This document shows, piece by piece, positions 21,275 to 31,601 of a stretch of 64,000 nucleotides of DNA. Numbering within the stretch: position 1 is the first letter of the stretch; each line of letters begins with the position of its first letter. The notes under the pieces were generated by a model. It searched no databases. It was not told where the DNA came from and saw nothing but the letters and a program-made list of their open reading frames with translations. The translations under genes were made by a program, and so were the position numbers. Source of the DNA: PALSA-894 sp963757565 (GTDB lineage: Bacteria > Pseudomonadota > Alphaproteobacteria > Rhizobiales > Xanthobacteraceae); NCBI GenBank assembly GCA_963757565.1, contig CAVWSB010000010.1, positions 733,715 through 797,714 of the forward strand, read 5' to 3'.

Positions 21275-22224
21275 ATGAGCTCACCCGAGACGACGAGCGC
21301 GTGGGGCGTGGGGCTGGCGACGCTGACCGACCCCGGCGACCGCGTGCTGGACATCTTCTTCCCCGACCCGCGGCTCGGCCGCGACGTCGCGCCGCACGAC
21401 GACGAGCACCCGCTGGCCGGCGCCCAGCGCCGCGACGAGCGCCGCGGCGTGCGCACGGAGCTGCGCACGGTCGTGATCGAGGACCTCGCCGAGCCGCCGG
21501 CCGACACGCAGGACGCCTACCTGCGGCTGCACCTGCTCTCGCACCGGCTCGTCGCGCCGCGCAGCGTCTCGCATGGACGGGATCTTCGGCGTGCTGCCCA
21601 ACGTCGCGTGGACCACCGCCGGCCCGGTCGACCCGGCCGAGCTGACCGCGGCGATGATGCGCTTCCGCGCGGCGGGCACGCCGATCCAGGTCCTCGGCGT
21701 GGACAAGTTCCCGCGCATGACTCGACTACGTCGTCCCGTCCGGCGTGCGGATCGCCGACGCCGACCGCGTGCGGCTCGGCGCCCACCTGGCCAGCGGCAC
21801 GACCGTCATGCACGAGGGCTTCGTCAACTACAACGCCGGCACGCTGGGCGCCTCGATGGTCGAGGGGCGGATCTCGGCGGGCGTGGTCGTCGGCGACGGC
21901 TCGGACGTCGGCGGCGGCGCCTCGATCATGGGCACGCTCTCCGGCGGCGGCACGCAGGTCATCTCGATCGGCGAGCGCTGCCTGCTCGGCGCGAACTCCG
22001 GCGTCGGCATCTCGCTCGGCGACGACTGCGTCGTCGAGGCCGGCCTCTACCTGACCGCCGGCACGCGCGTCGCGCTGCCGGACGGCGACGTCGTCAGGGC
22101 CCGCGAGCTGTCCGGCGCGAGCGGCCTGCTGTTCCGGCGCAACTCGGAGACCGGCGCGGTCGAGGCGCGGCCGCGGTCCGGGCGCTGGGGCGGGCTCAAC
22201 GCGGCGCTGCACGCCAACGACTGA
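21275..22224 (+). CDS. dapD: Tetrahydrodipicolinate N-succinyltransferase DapD (frameshifted)
   Basis: Transfers succinyl from succinyl-CoA in the succinylase branch of diaminopimelate synthesis. The long N-terminal domain is of the actinobacterial type (WGVGLATLT, VLDIFFPDPRLG, LRLHLLSHRLV), then DGIFGVLPNVAWTTAGPV and the left-handed beta-helix (HEGFVNYNAGTLGASMVEG, GGTQVISIGERCLLGANSG). Two extra bases, near 21,575 and 21,720, split it over three frames; the arithmetic agrees with two insertions. The TGA overlaps the next start. Confidence 0.9.
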
Positions 22225-22565
22225 TGCGCGCGGAGTACGTCTTCGCGGGGATCCCGGTCGCCGACCGCGACGCCGCCGTCGCGTGGTACGAGGCGGCCAT
22301 GGGCCGCGAGCCCGACCTGATCCCCAACGACGACGAGGCCTGCTGGCAGCTGACCGACACCGGCTGGATCTACCTGATCGCCGACCCCGAGCGGGCCGGG
22401 ACGGCGCTCAACACGATCCTCGTGGCCGACCTGACCGGGCTGGTGGCGGCCTTCGAGCGCCTCGGCATCGGCCCGTCGCCGATCGACACCTCGATCCCGG
22501 GGATGCTGACCTCGGTGCTGACCGATCCGGACGGCAACCGGATCCAGTTCGCCCAGCAGGCCTAG
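22224..22565 (+). CDS. VOC family protein
   Basis: 113-residue single-module VOC protein: FAGIPVADRDAAVAWYEAAM, then CWQLTDTGWIYLIADPERAG and VLTDPDGNRIQFAQQ, the usual C-terminal metal-binding strand. ATG at 22224 overlaps the dapD TGA. Its TAG overlaps the dapC TAG on the other strand. Being coupled to dapD may be coincidental; no role in lysine synthesis is known for this family. Confidence 0.85.
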   Translation: MRAEYVFAGIPVADRDAAVAWYEAAMGREPDLIPNDDEACWQLTDTGWIYLIADPERAGTALNTILVADLTGLVAAFERLGIGPSPIDTSIPGMLTSVLTDPDGNRIQFAQQA

Positions 22566-23681
22566 AGCAGGGCGGCCGCGCGCTCGCACTCCTCGAGCGG
22601 CGGGACGAGCGCGAGCCGCAGGAAGCCCTCGCCGGCGGGGCCGAAGAACGACCCCGGCGCGACGATGATGCCGCGCTCGAGCCACTCGGCGGCCGTGGCC
22701 TCCGCGCCCGCGCCGCCGTCGAGCCAGAGGAAGAACGTCGCGTCGCCGCCCGCGTGGCGCAGCCCGCGCGCCTCGAGCGCCGGCAGCAGCACCTCGCGCG
22801 CTCGCGGTAGAGCGCCCGCACGGCCTCGACGTGCGCCTCGTCGCCCCACGCCGCGACCGCGGCGCGCTGGACGAACTCCGGCGGCGCGACGCCGACGTTG
22901 GGGCGGTAGCGCTTGAGCGCGGCGATCACGTCGGGGTCGCCGGCCACGAAGCCCGAGCGGTAGCCCGGCATCGAGGAGCGCTTGGAGAGCGTGTTGAGCG
23001 CGACGACGTTGGTGCGGTCGGGGAGCTCGAGCACCGAGCCGGGGCGCCTCGCCGACGTAGATCTCCGAGTAGGCCTCGTCGGAGGCGAGCACGAAGCCGT
23101 GCTCGCGGGCGAGCGCCGCGGCCTGCTCGTACAGCGCGAGCGGCGCGGAGGCCGCCGTCGGGTTGTTCGGGTAGTTGAGCCACAGCAGCGAGACGCGCGC
23201 CCAGGTGTCGGCCGGCACCGCGTCGAGGTCGGGGAGGAAGCCCGCCTCGGCGCGCAGCGGCAGCTCCAGCACGCCCTTGCCGGCGAACGCGGCGCCGCGC
23301 TCGTAGACGGGGTAGGCCGGCGCCGGGACGGCGACGAGGTCGCCGTCGAGCACCTGCCGCGAGGCTGAAGATCGCCTCCTTGGAGCCGAGCGTCGGGATC
23401 ACCTCGCGGTCGGGATCCAGCCGCGCGCCGAAGCGCCGCTCGATCCAGCCCGCGATCGCCGCGCGCAGCTCGGGCAGGCCGGTCGGCCAGCGGGTAGGTC
23501 GACAGCGGCTCGATCGCCTCGGCCAGCGCCGCGCGGATGAAGGCGGGCGTCTCCTCGCGCGGCTCGCCGATGCCGAAGTCGATCACCTCGACGCCGGCGC
23601 GCGCGCAGCCGCGCCTTGGCGTCGGTCAGCCGCACGAACGGGTACGTGCGCAGGTCGGCGCAGGACGGGGGAGAGGCGCAC
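22562..23681 (-). CDS. dapC: N-succinyldiaminopimelate aminotransferase (frameshifted)
   Basis: PLP-dependent class I aminotransferase making succinyl-LL-diaminopimelate. Readable parts: IDFGIGEPREETPAFIRAAL, PTLGSKEAIFSLA, VAVPAPAYPVYERGAAFAG, LWLNYPNNPTAA, ASDEAYSEIY and the PLP lysine in LNTLSKRSSMPGYRSGF. At least six frame breaks (for example near 22,800, 23,047, 23,355, 23,485, 23,610 and 23,660). The start is taken as GTG at 23681, two bases after the dapE stop. Placement beside dapD, dapF and dapE supports the DapC assignment over other aminotransferases. Confidence 0.85.
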
Positions 23682-23683
23682 GC

Positions 23684-24746
23684 TCACGCGAACGCCTCGA
23701 GCACCCGCTGGCAGCGCACCAGCGCGGCGACGGTGATCGACTCCGTCGCGCGTGTGCGCCTGCGCCGGCTCGCCGGGGCCGAAGTTGATCGCCTCGATGC
23801 CCGCGGCGCCGAACTCCGCCACCGGCGTCCACGCCTGCTTGGGCGCGACCTCGAGGTCGCCCGCGGCGGCGCAGCCGGCGCGCGAGCGGGTTGGCCGTCG
23901 CGACGGGGCCGGAGGGCGCGTTGGCGTCGATCCGCAGCTCGCCGGCCGGCGCACAGCTCGGCGCAGCCGCGCCTCGGCCTCGGCCGGCGAGCGGCCCGGC
24001 GCGTAGCGGTAGTTCACGTGCGCCTCGGCGAGGTCGGGGATGACGTTGCCGGCGATCCCGCCGGCGATCCGCGTCACCGACGCGACCTCGCGGAAGACGC
24101 AGCCCGTCGAACTCGTGCGGCTCGGGCTCGTGGCGCGCGAGGGCGGCGATCGCCGGCGGCCGCGCGGTGGATCGCGTTGTCGGCCAGCCACGGCCGCGCG
24201 GAGTGCCCGGAGCGCCCGTGGAAGGTCCAGGTCGCGTTGACGTTGCCCAGGCAGCCGGCGTGGATCGCGTTGTCGGTCGGCTCCATCATCACGACGAGCT
24301 CGGCGGCGACCTCGTCGCGGGCGCGCGCGAGCAGCGGCGCCAGCGCGCTCTCGGCGAACGGCAGCTCCTCGCGGCCGAAGAACAGCGCGCGCGAACGGCA
24401 GCGCCCGCGAGCGCGAGCTCGATCATCACCGCCAGCGCGCCCTTCATGTCGCTCGCGCCGAGGCCGTGCACGCGCTCGCGCGTCGCGGCGCCCGGGGCGG
24501 TTGCCCTGGGCGGGGACGGTGTCGAGGTGGCCGGCGAGCAGCACGGCCGGGCGCGTGCCCGCGCGGACGCGCGAGCACGCAGGTGTCGCCGAGGTCGAGG
24601 ACCTCCACGCCGCCCGCGCGCAGCACGCCCGCCACGTGGGCCGCGAGCGCCGCCTCGTCGCGCGACTCCGACGGGATGTCGACGAGCTCGAGCGTGCGCG
24701 CGGCGAGGCGCTCGCCGAGCTCGCCGTCGTCGAGGGCCTCGGGCAC
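23684..24746 (-). CDS. dapE: Succinyl-diaminopimelate desuccinylase (frameshifted)
   Basis: Zinc amidohydrolase of family M20 that releases LL-diaminopimelate. Motifs: TLELVDIPSESRDE at the start, LLAGHLDTVPAQG (zinc His and Asp), GASDMKGALAVM, FGREELPFAESALAPLL (catalytic Glu pair) and GRSGHSARPW; a late segment includes PAQAHTRD. Frame breaks occur near 24,575, 24,500, 24,395, 24,160, 24,110, 23,950, 23,885 and 23,750. GTG start at 24746. Divergent from hflX. Confidence 0.85.
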
Positions 24747-24762
24747 GGCCCGAGACCCTACA

Positions 24763-26110
24763 ATGGGTCGGGAATTGCAGAAGACCAGAAACGGCCGCAC
24801 GGCGCAGACCCGCGCCGCCTCGGCCCCGCAACCCGGCCGCGCCAAGCAGCGCGCCTTCTCGATCGCCGCGCTCCCCGACGGCGACGACCTCTCCGAGCTG
24901 CGCGAGCTGCTGCGCACCGCGGCGTCGCCACCGTCGGCGAGACGGTCCAGCACCGCGAGCAGCCGCACCCGAACCTCTACCTCGGCCCGGGCAAGGTCGA
25001 GGAGCTCAAGGCCGCAGCTCAAGGCGCGCCGACGCGAACGTCGTCGTCGCCGACGACGAGCTGACCCCGCGCCAGCAGCGCAACCTCGAGGCCGAGCTCG
25101 GCCTGCCGGTGATCGACCGCACCGCGGTGATCCTCGACATCTTCGCCGGGCACGCCCACACGGCCGAGGGCAAGCTCCAGGTCGAGCTCGCGCAGCTCGA
25201 GTACAACATGGCCCGCATGCGCGGCCTGTGGACGCACCTCGAGCGCCTCGGCGCGGGGCGCGGCGACGGCGGCATCGGCACCCGCGGCCCGGGCGAGTCG
25301 CAGATCGAGACCGACCGCCGGCTCGCGCGCGACCGCATCACCGCGCTGCGCCGCCGGCTCGACCAGGTCAAGCGCCACCCGCGCCGCCCAGCGCGCCGAG
25401 CGCGAGCGCGCGCACCTGCCCGCCGTCGCCCTCGCCGGCTACACGAACGCCGGCAAGTCGACGCTGCTCAACGCGCTCACCGGCGCCGAGGTCGGCGTCC
25501 GCGACCGCCTCTTCCACACGCTCGACCCGACGACGCGCGACGCTGCGCCTCGACGGCCGCGCCTACCTCGTGACCGACACCGTCGGCTTCATCCGCAAGC
25601 TGCCCGCATCAGCTCGTCGACGCGTTCGCCGCGACGCTCGAGGAGACGCAAGCGCGCGGACCTGCTGCTGCACGTCGTCGACGCCAGCGCGCCCGAGGAG
25701 GAGCTGACGCGATGACGCGCGCGGTCGAGGACGTCCTCGAGGAGATCGGCGCCGAGCGACAGCCGCGCATGCTCGTGCTCAACAAGGCCGACGCGCTCGA
25801 CGACGAGCGCCGCCGCGAGCTCGCCTTCCGCCACCCCGACGCGTCGCTCGTCTCCGCGCGTCACCGGCGAGGGGCTCGACGAGCTGCGCGAGCGCATCGG
25901 CGCCGAGTTCGAGCGCACGCTGCGCGACGTCGAGCTGCTGCGTGCCGTTCTCCGAGGGCGGGACGCTCTCGGAGCTGCACGACGTGGCCGGCGAGCTCGA
26001 GCGCACCGACACGCCCGACGGCGTGCGCGTGCTGCGCCCGCCTGCCCGCGGTGATCGCCGAGCGCTACGACCGCTACGCGGTCGGCGCCAACGGCACCTC
26101 AGCGGCCTGA
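24763..26110 (+). CDS. hflX: Ribosome-associated GTPase HflX (frameshifted)
   Basis: GTPase that splits stalled ribosomes. The N-terminal domain contains LYLGPGKVEELKAA and DDELTPRQQRNLE, followed by the conserved THLERLGAGRGDGGIGTRGP linker. The G domain has GYTNAGKSTLLNALTGA (G1), LDPTTR (G2), DTVGFIRKLP (G3) and NKADAL (G4). About nine frame breaks, mostly one extra base, some one missing (for example a missing G near 24,922 and near 25,705). ATG at 24763. The 3' end overlaps the dut stop by 12 bases tail to tail. Confidence 0.9.
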
Positions 26111-26554
26111 GGAGCCGAAGCCGAGCTCGCCGCGGTCGTCGGGCGCGGGCGCCAGCGCGTCGACGGCCACGACGGCGGGCGCGACGAAGGGGACGAGCAG
26201 CAGCTGCGCGATGCGATCGCCCGGCTCGCCCGCGAAGGGCTCGTCGCCGAGGTTGACCAGCACGACGCGGATCTCGCCGCGGTAGTTGGGGTCGATCAGG
26301 CCGGGGCCGTTGACCACCGACAGCCCGTGGCGCGCGGCGAGGCCGGAGCGGGGGACGACGAGGCCGGCGACCCCGGGCGGCAGCGCGATCGCGATCCCGG
26401 TCGGCACCGTCGCGCGCTCGCCCGGCGCGAGCGCGAAGGCCTCGACGGCGTGCAGGTCGTAGCCGGCGTCGCCCGGGCGGGTGCGCGCGGGCGCCCGGGC
26501 GCCCTCGCGCAGCAGGCGGACCTCCAGGCGGTCGGCGTCGACGGACACGGCCAT
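26099..26554 (-). CDS. dut: dUTP diphosphatase
   Basis: Homotrimeric dUTPase keeping uracil out of DNA. 151 residues with all five motifs: PGDAGYDLHA, PRSGLAARHGLSVVNGPGLID, YRGEIRVVLVN, GDRIAQLL and RGELGFGSSG at the C-terminus. Frame intact. ATG at 26554, divergent from the M28 peptidase gene with a 25-base gap. Confidence 0.97.
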   Translation of the reverse strand: MAVSVDADRLEVRLLREGARAPARTRPGDAGYDLHAVEAFALAPGERATVPTGIAIALPPGVAGLVVPRSGLAARHGLSVVNGPGLIDPNYRGEIRVVLVNLGDEPFAGEPGDRIAQLLLVPFVAPAVVAVDALAPAPDDRGELGFGSSGR

Positions 26555-26579
26555 GCCCCGACGATAGCCTGCGGCCCGG

Positions 26580-27755
26580 ATGCCGGCCGACCTGCTCACC
26601 GAAGCCGAGCTGCGCGCCCACGTCGAGTGGCTCGCCGCCCTCACCCGCGAGACCGGCCGCGCCGGCGAGCGCGCCGCGGGGGAGCGGATCGGGACGATCC
26701 TCGAGGGCCTCGGGCTGACCGTGCACCGCGACGCCGAGCGCGTGCACGGCACCTACTGGTGGCCGGTCGGCATCCCGGCCGCGATCGCCGCGCTCGCGGG
26801 GATCGCCGGCCGGCGGGCGCCCGCCGCCGTCGCCGGAGCGATCGCGGCGCTCGCCGTCGCCGACGACATCGCCGCCGGTCCCCGCCACCTGCGCCGGCTG
26901 CTCCCGCACCGCGACACCGTCAACGTCTGGACCGCGATCGGCCCGGAGGACGCCGCGCACACGGTCGTCGTCGTCGCGCACCACGACGCCGCGCACTCCG
27001 GCCTGGTGTTCGAGCCCGGCGCCCCGCGCGCGCTGCTGCGGCGGCTCCCGCCCGCGCTGGTGGCGAGGGCGAACACGACGCCGCCGACCATGTGGGGCGC
27101 GGTCGCCGGCCCGGCGCTGGTCGCCGCCGGCGCGCTGCTGGGCTCGCGCCGCGTGCGGGGGTGCGGGATCGCGCTCTCGGCGGGCTACGCCGCCGCGATG
27201 GCCGACATCGGGCTGCGCGCCGTGGTCCCCGGCGCCAACGACAACGCGACGGGCGTCGCCACCGGGCTGAGCCTGGCGCACTGGCTCGCCGGCGGCGTCC
27301 CCGACGGCGTCCGGGTGCTGCTCGTCTTCCCCGGCGCGGAGGAGTCCTTCATGGAGGGGATGGTCGCCTGGTGCGACCGCCATCTCGCCGAGCTCGATCC
27401 CGCGCGCACCACGTTCATCTGCGTCGACACGGTCGGCTCGCCCAACCTCGTCGCGCTCGAGGGCGAGGGCATGCTCTACATGAACGAGTACCCGCGCGAC
27501 GTGCTGGAGCTGATCCACGCCGCCGCGCAGGAGCTCGGCATCTTCGTCCACCGCGACCTGCGCTTCCGCAACGCGACCGACGGGCTGATCCCGCTCAAGC
27601 GCGGCTACCGCTCCTCGATGCTCGGCTCGGTCGACGAGTACAAGCTCCCGCCGAACTACCACTGGCCGACCGACACGGCCGACCGCGTCGACTACGGCAC
27701 CGTCGCCGACACCGCGCGGCTGTGCCGCCGCGTGATCGAGCGGCTCGCGGGCTAG
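26580..27755 (+). CDS. M28-family zinc aminopeptidase with internal membrane segments
   Basis: 391-residue protein, intact frame. Zinc-binding motifs of M28 peptidases are present: HHDAAHSG (His134-Asp136), GANDNATG (about 218-225) and the Glu pair GAEES (254-255), plus CVDTVG and a late His in YHWPTDTAD. Unusually, two hydrophobic segments (about 60-98 and 171-207) flank the first metal site, suggesting the peptidase is anchored with part of its active site close to the membrane. Its TAG overlaps the stop of the binding protein on the other strand. Confidence 0.88.
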   Translation: MPADLLTEAELRAHVEWLAALTRETGRAGERAAGERIGTILEGLGLTVHRDAERVHGTYWWPVGIPAAIAALAGIAGRRAPAAVAGAIAALAVADDIAAGPRHLRRLLPHRDTVNVWTAIGPEDAAHTVVVVAHHDAAHSGLVFEPGAPRALLRRLPPALVARANTTPPTMWGAVAGPALVAAGALLGSRRVRGCGIALSAGYAAAMADIGLRAVVPGANDNATGVATGLSLAHWLAGGVPDGVRVLLVFPGAEESFMEGMVAWCDRHLAELDPARTTFICVDTVGSPNLVALEGEGMLYMNEYPRDVLELIHAAAQELGIFVHRDLRFRNATDGLIPLKRGYRSSMLGSVDEYKLPPNYHWPTDTADRVDYGTVADTARLCRRVIERLAG

Positions 27756-28709
27756 CGCGCGGCGCCGACGAGCCCCGTCTGGCGCAGGAACTGATGCGCG
27801 ACCGACCGCGCGCTGCGCTGGTCGAGGTCCACGCGCGCGTTGAGCTCCTGCATGTTCGGGGCGGTCAGCTGCGAGTTGACGAGGCGGATCGTGCGCTCGA
27901 GGTCGGGGCCGGCATGCGCGATCACCGACCGGCGCAGGACCAGGGTCGAGTTGTAGGGCGGGAACATCCCGCGGTCGTCCTTGAGCAGCACCTCGTGCCC
28001 GCGGCGGATCTGCGGGTCGGTGGTGAAGACGATCGAGACGTCGGCGCGACCGTCCTGCAGCACGTCGTGGCGCTCGCCGACGTCGACCGCGACGAAGCGC
28101 TTGAAACGCAGCCCGTAGACCTGCTCGAGCCCGAGCAGGCAGTCCATCCGGCGCCGGCACTCCGGCGAGCCGTAGAGCGTGAGCCGGGGGGCGACGCGGG
28201 CGAGGTCGGAGATCGTGCGCAGCTTGTAGCGGCGGGCCGTCGCCTCGGTCACCGCGACCTCGTTGGAGTCGGTGAACGGCGTCGGCGCCAGCGCGATGAG
28301 CCCGCGCGCGGCGAAGTCGCGGCGCGCCTGCTGATAGGCGGCCTGGTCGTTGTGGGGGATGGCCTTCGCGCGCACGCCGAAGAACGCCACCAGCGCCGTG
28401 CCGGTGTACTCCGGGTAGCCGTCGACGCGGCCGGCCCGCAGCGCGCGCAGCGCCGAGTCCTGGTCGCCCAGGTTCAGCCGCGTGCGGACGCGGTAGCCGG
28501 CGGCCCGCAGCCCCTCCGCGTAGACCTCGCCGAGCACGCGCTGCTCGGTGAAGTTCTTGGAGCCGATCGTCAGCGTCGTGCGCGCGTTGGCGGCGTGGCG
28601 GGTGATCGTCGTGGCGCTCGAACGGGGCGTTCGGCGTGCCGTCGCCGGAGCCGCACGCGGCCGCGAGCAGGCTGCAGAGGACCGCGACGAGGAGCCATCC
28701 GTGACGCAT
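27752..28709 (-). CDS. Quaternary-amine (glycine betaine/choline) binding lipoprotein of ABC importer
   Basis: Substrate-binding protein of the OpuAC/OpuBC/OsmX class. N-terminal lipoprotein signal LLVAVLCSLLAAACGSG; then TIGSKNFTEQRVLGEVYAE, the hallmark of this class, DGYPEYTGTAL and a second lobe with VVFTTD-like IVFTTDPQI. One frame break near 28,620 just after the signal peptide; the rest is clean, giving about 319 residues. ATG at 28709. No permease or ATPase gene is nearby, so its partner is elsewhere or absent. Confidence 0.88.
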
Positions 28710-28725
28710 GGAAGCGGAGAACGTA

Positions 28726-29477
28726 CTAGGAGCCGAGGCCGGCAGCGCGTCGCGCGGCCGCGTGGGCCGCGTCCTCGAGGCCGTCGTCGAGCGGCGCCAG
28801 GGCGTCCGGGCCGATGCCGAGCGCGGTCGCGGCGAGCCAGTCGGCGAACCAGGCGTTCTTGGGCAGCAGCGGGCCGTGCAGGTAGGTCCCGAGGACCGTC
28901 CCGTGCGCGCCGCCGCGCACGCCCTCGGCCCCGGAGCGCCCGTCGTTGCCGTGGCCCTTGAGCACGCGGCCCGAGCGGCTGCGCGTCGCCGCCGAGCCGG
29001 GTGCGGCCGCCGTGGTTCTCGAAGCCGGCGAGCACGCGCGGACCGGCGCCGAGGTCGACCTCGATGGCCACGTTGCCGATCAGCCGCGGGCCGTCCTCGC
29101 GCACGGTCTCGAGGTCGACGAGGCCGAGGCCGGGCAGCCGCTCGTCGCCGAGCTCGTAGCCGTGGCCGAGCAGCTGGTGGCCGCCGCAGACGCCGAAGAC
29201 GACCGCGCCGCGGGCGGCCGCGGCGTGCATCGCGTCGCGCTTGACCGTCGCGAGGTCCTCGGCGCACAGCGCCTGGTCGCGGTCCTGGCCGCCGCCGAGG
29301 TAGAAGAGGTCGTGCGCGTCGGGGTCGAGCGCGTCGCCGAGGCCGGCGCCGGCCAGCTCGAAGCCGATGCCGCGCCACTCGCAGCGCCGCTCGCAGCAGC
29401 AGCAGGTTGCCGCGGTCGGCGTAGATGTTCATCAGGTCGGGATAGAGCGCGCAGACGCGCAGCGTCAGCTCAGCCAC
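28726..29477 (-). CDS. gatD: Lipid II isoglutaminyl synthase, glutaminase subunit GatD (frameshifted)
   Basis: CobB/CobQ-type glutamine amidotransferase that supplies ammonia to MurT for amidating D-Glu of lipid II. The start VAELTLRVCALYPDLMNIY and the catalytic cysteine in GVCGGHQLLGHGYE, GFENHGGRT and GTYLHGPLLPKN (catalytic His) are typical. Frame breaks near 29,385, 29,290, 28,985 and 28,965. GTG start at 29477. A methyltransferase gene sits between it and murT. Confidence 0.9.
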
Positions 29478-29483
29478 GGAGGA

Positions 29484-30219
29484 TCACCACCTCGAGCCGA
29501 CGTGGTCGGCGGTCTCGGCGATGTGCTCGCGGCGCCTCGGCGGTGCAGCCCGCGGCGACCGCCTCGCGCCGCGAGCCCGCCGGCGTCGACGCGGTCGAGC
29601 TCGATGAGGTCGTCGTCGGTCGCTGCGCGAGCCGTCGGGCGCGACGAGCGTGCGCATGCGCTCGATCGCCACGTGTCGCCGCGGCGCGAGCGGATGGCCA
29701 GCGGCTGGGAGACGAAGCGCCGCCGCCCGCCTCGCCGACGTCGGGCGGCGGGAGCGGGCCGGGCTCCTCGAAGGGCTCCGAGCGCGTCGGCCAGCGCGAG
29801 GGCGACGCGGCCGCCGGGAGCCAGCGCGCGGCGCGCGGTCGCGAAGAAGCCGGCGCGCGCCGCCGCGCCGGGCAGCAGCTGGATCGTCTGCATCGGCACG
29901 GCGATCAGCGCGAACGCGGCGCCGGGCAGCGCGAAGTCGCGCGCGTCGGCGCCGACGGTCTCGACGCGCGAGCCCGCCGGCCTCGCGCGCGCGGCGCGCA
30001 GCGCGTCGAGCAGCTCGGCGTCGATGTCGAGCGCGGTGACCTCGTGGCCGGCGGCGGCGAGGTCGAGCGCGACGCGGCCGGTGCCGGCGCCGACGTCGAG
30101 CACCGGGCCGCCGGCTCGCGCGGCGAGCTCGCGCCACAGCGGCAGGTCGGCGTCGTAGGTGCCGCACTCGACGTCGTGCCAGATGACCGCGGGGGAGCGG
30201 GCGATGCGTGCGCGCTCAT
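29484..30219 (-). CDS. Class I SAM-dependent methyltransferase between murT and gatD (frameshifted)
   Basis: SAM-binding motif VLDVGAGTGRVALDLAA with the acidic ALDIDAELLDAL, then FALIAVPMQTIQLLPGAA and LAPGGRVALALADAL. The N-terminus includes VIWHDVECGTYDADLPLW. About 230-240 residues after repair of breaks near 30,205, 29,780 and several between 29,730 and 29,530. The ATG at 30219 overlaps the murT TGA (ATGA), but the methyltransferase frame is offset by one base there, so the exact start is uncertain. Position suggests a link to cell-wall or lipid II metabolism; that is inference only. Confidence 0.75.
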
Positions 30220-31601
30220 CGCCAGTAGGCCTCCGCCTGGCCGCGGCGGGCCAGCAGCTCGCGCAGCTCGAGCAGCGCCGTGTAGGTCGGCAGCGCGTAC
30301 AGCGGGCCGTCGCCGTCGGCGAGCGCGGCGTCGAGGCCGGCGCTCGAGCTCTCGGCACGACGTGCGCGCTCGCCGGGCACGCCGGCGTACTTCAGGCGCA
30401 GCGCGAGCTCGGCCGCGCGCGTGCCCGAGCACGTCATGCGCCGCACGTGCGGGGCGAGCACCTCGCAGTCGGCGTCCCAGACCCAGGAGATGTCGCGCCC
30501 GTCGGCGATGCGGTCGTTGAGCACGCCGAAGAGGTCGAGCTGCCGCCCTCCAGCGCCAGCGTCCGCAGCACCTCGTTGGCGCCGGCCGGGTTCTTGACCA
30601 GCAGGATCGAGGTCGCGCGGCCGTCGAGGTCGATCGTCTCGGCGCGCCCGAAGGCGGGCTCGACCGCGCCGAGGCCCGCGACGACGTCGTCGAGCGCGGC
30701 GCCGAGCGAGAGCGTCAGCGCGGCGGCGCCGAGCGCGTTGTAGACGTTGTAGAGGCCGGGCAGCGGCAGCTCGACGCGCCGCTCGCCGGCCGGCGTGTGC
30801 AGCGTGAACGCGCGCGGCGCGGATGCCGTCGCAGCTCGACGTCGGTCGCGCGCACGACGGGCGCGGGGCGGCGCTGGCCGCAGTTCGGGCAGCGGTAGTG
30901 GCCGAGGTGGGCGAGGTAGGCGGCGTCGTAGACGTAGGCGTGGCCGCAGCGGCGGCAGTGCTTGGAGTCCGACGGCGTGCTGGAGCTCGGGCAGCGCGAG
31001 CGAAGTCGTCGTCGACGCCGAAGTAGACGACGGCAGGCTGGTCGCGGCCGAGGTCGGCGATCGAGCGGGTCGTCGGCGTTGAGCACGAGCGTCGTGGCCG
31101 GGTCGCGCGCGGCGACGATCTCCGCCCAGCGGTCGGCGATCGTCTCGAGCTCGCCGTAGCGGTCGAGCTGGTCGCGGAAGAGGTTGCTCAGCAGCATCGC
31201 GCGCGGGCCGAGCTCCTCGACCACCGGGCCGAGCCAGAACTCGTCGACCTCGAAGAGCCCGAGGTCGCCGTCGAGCTCGCGGCCGCCGCGCCGCGGCGGC
31301 GCCGGCGAGCGCCGCGGCGACGCCGCCGGCCATGTTCGCGCCCGCGCGGTTGTGCACGAGCGTCGCGCCGGTGCGCGCGCATGATCGCCGCGACCATCGC
31401 GGCGGTCGTCGTCTTGCCGTTGGTGGCCGAGATCACCACCGATCCGCGCTCCAGGCGGCGCGGCGAGCTGCGCCGATGGCGTGCGGCTCCAGGCGCGTGA
31501 GGATCTTGCCGGGCAGCGACGTGCCGCCGCGGCCGGCGCGGCGCGGGACGCGCGCCGGCGGCGCGGGCGGCGAGCAGCCCGCCGGCGAGCTTGGCGCTCA
31601 C
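30216..31601 (-). CDS. murT: Lipid II isoglutaminyl synthase, Mur ligase subunit MurT (frameshifted)
   Basis: Mur-ligase-like ATPase with C-terminal DUF1727 that amidates lipid II together with GatD. Visible: VSAKLAGGLLAARAAG start, ATP loop ISATNGKTTTAAM, DLGLFEVDEFWLGPVVEEL, LSNLFRDQLDRYGELETI, a zinc-ribbon CRRCGH...CPNCG insert characteristic of MurT, LYNVYNALGAAALTLSLG, and ILLVKNPAGANEVLRTL. Frame breaks near 31,500, 31,380, 31,300, 31,070, 31,005, 30,975, 30,825, 30,540 and 30,360. GTG start overlaps the lipid-kinase TGA. Confidence 0.92.

Noticed and set aside
21275..26110. Genuine pseudogenisation of dapD, dapC, dapE and hflX
   Set aside because: All key motifs are conserved in the separate frames and nearly all breaks are single-base indels, so sequencing error is far more likely than loss of an essential pathway.
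25779..29477. A very long minus-strand open frame (1,232 codons)
   Set aside because: It runs antisense through hflX, the M28 peptidase and others; only its first 30 codons (gatD start) and a short stretch of the binding-protein signal peptide match real proteins. GC-rich DNA gives long accidental frames.
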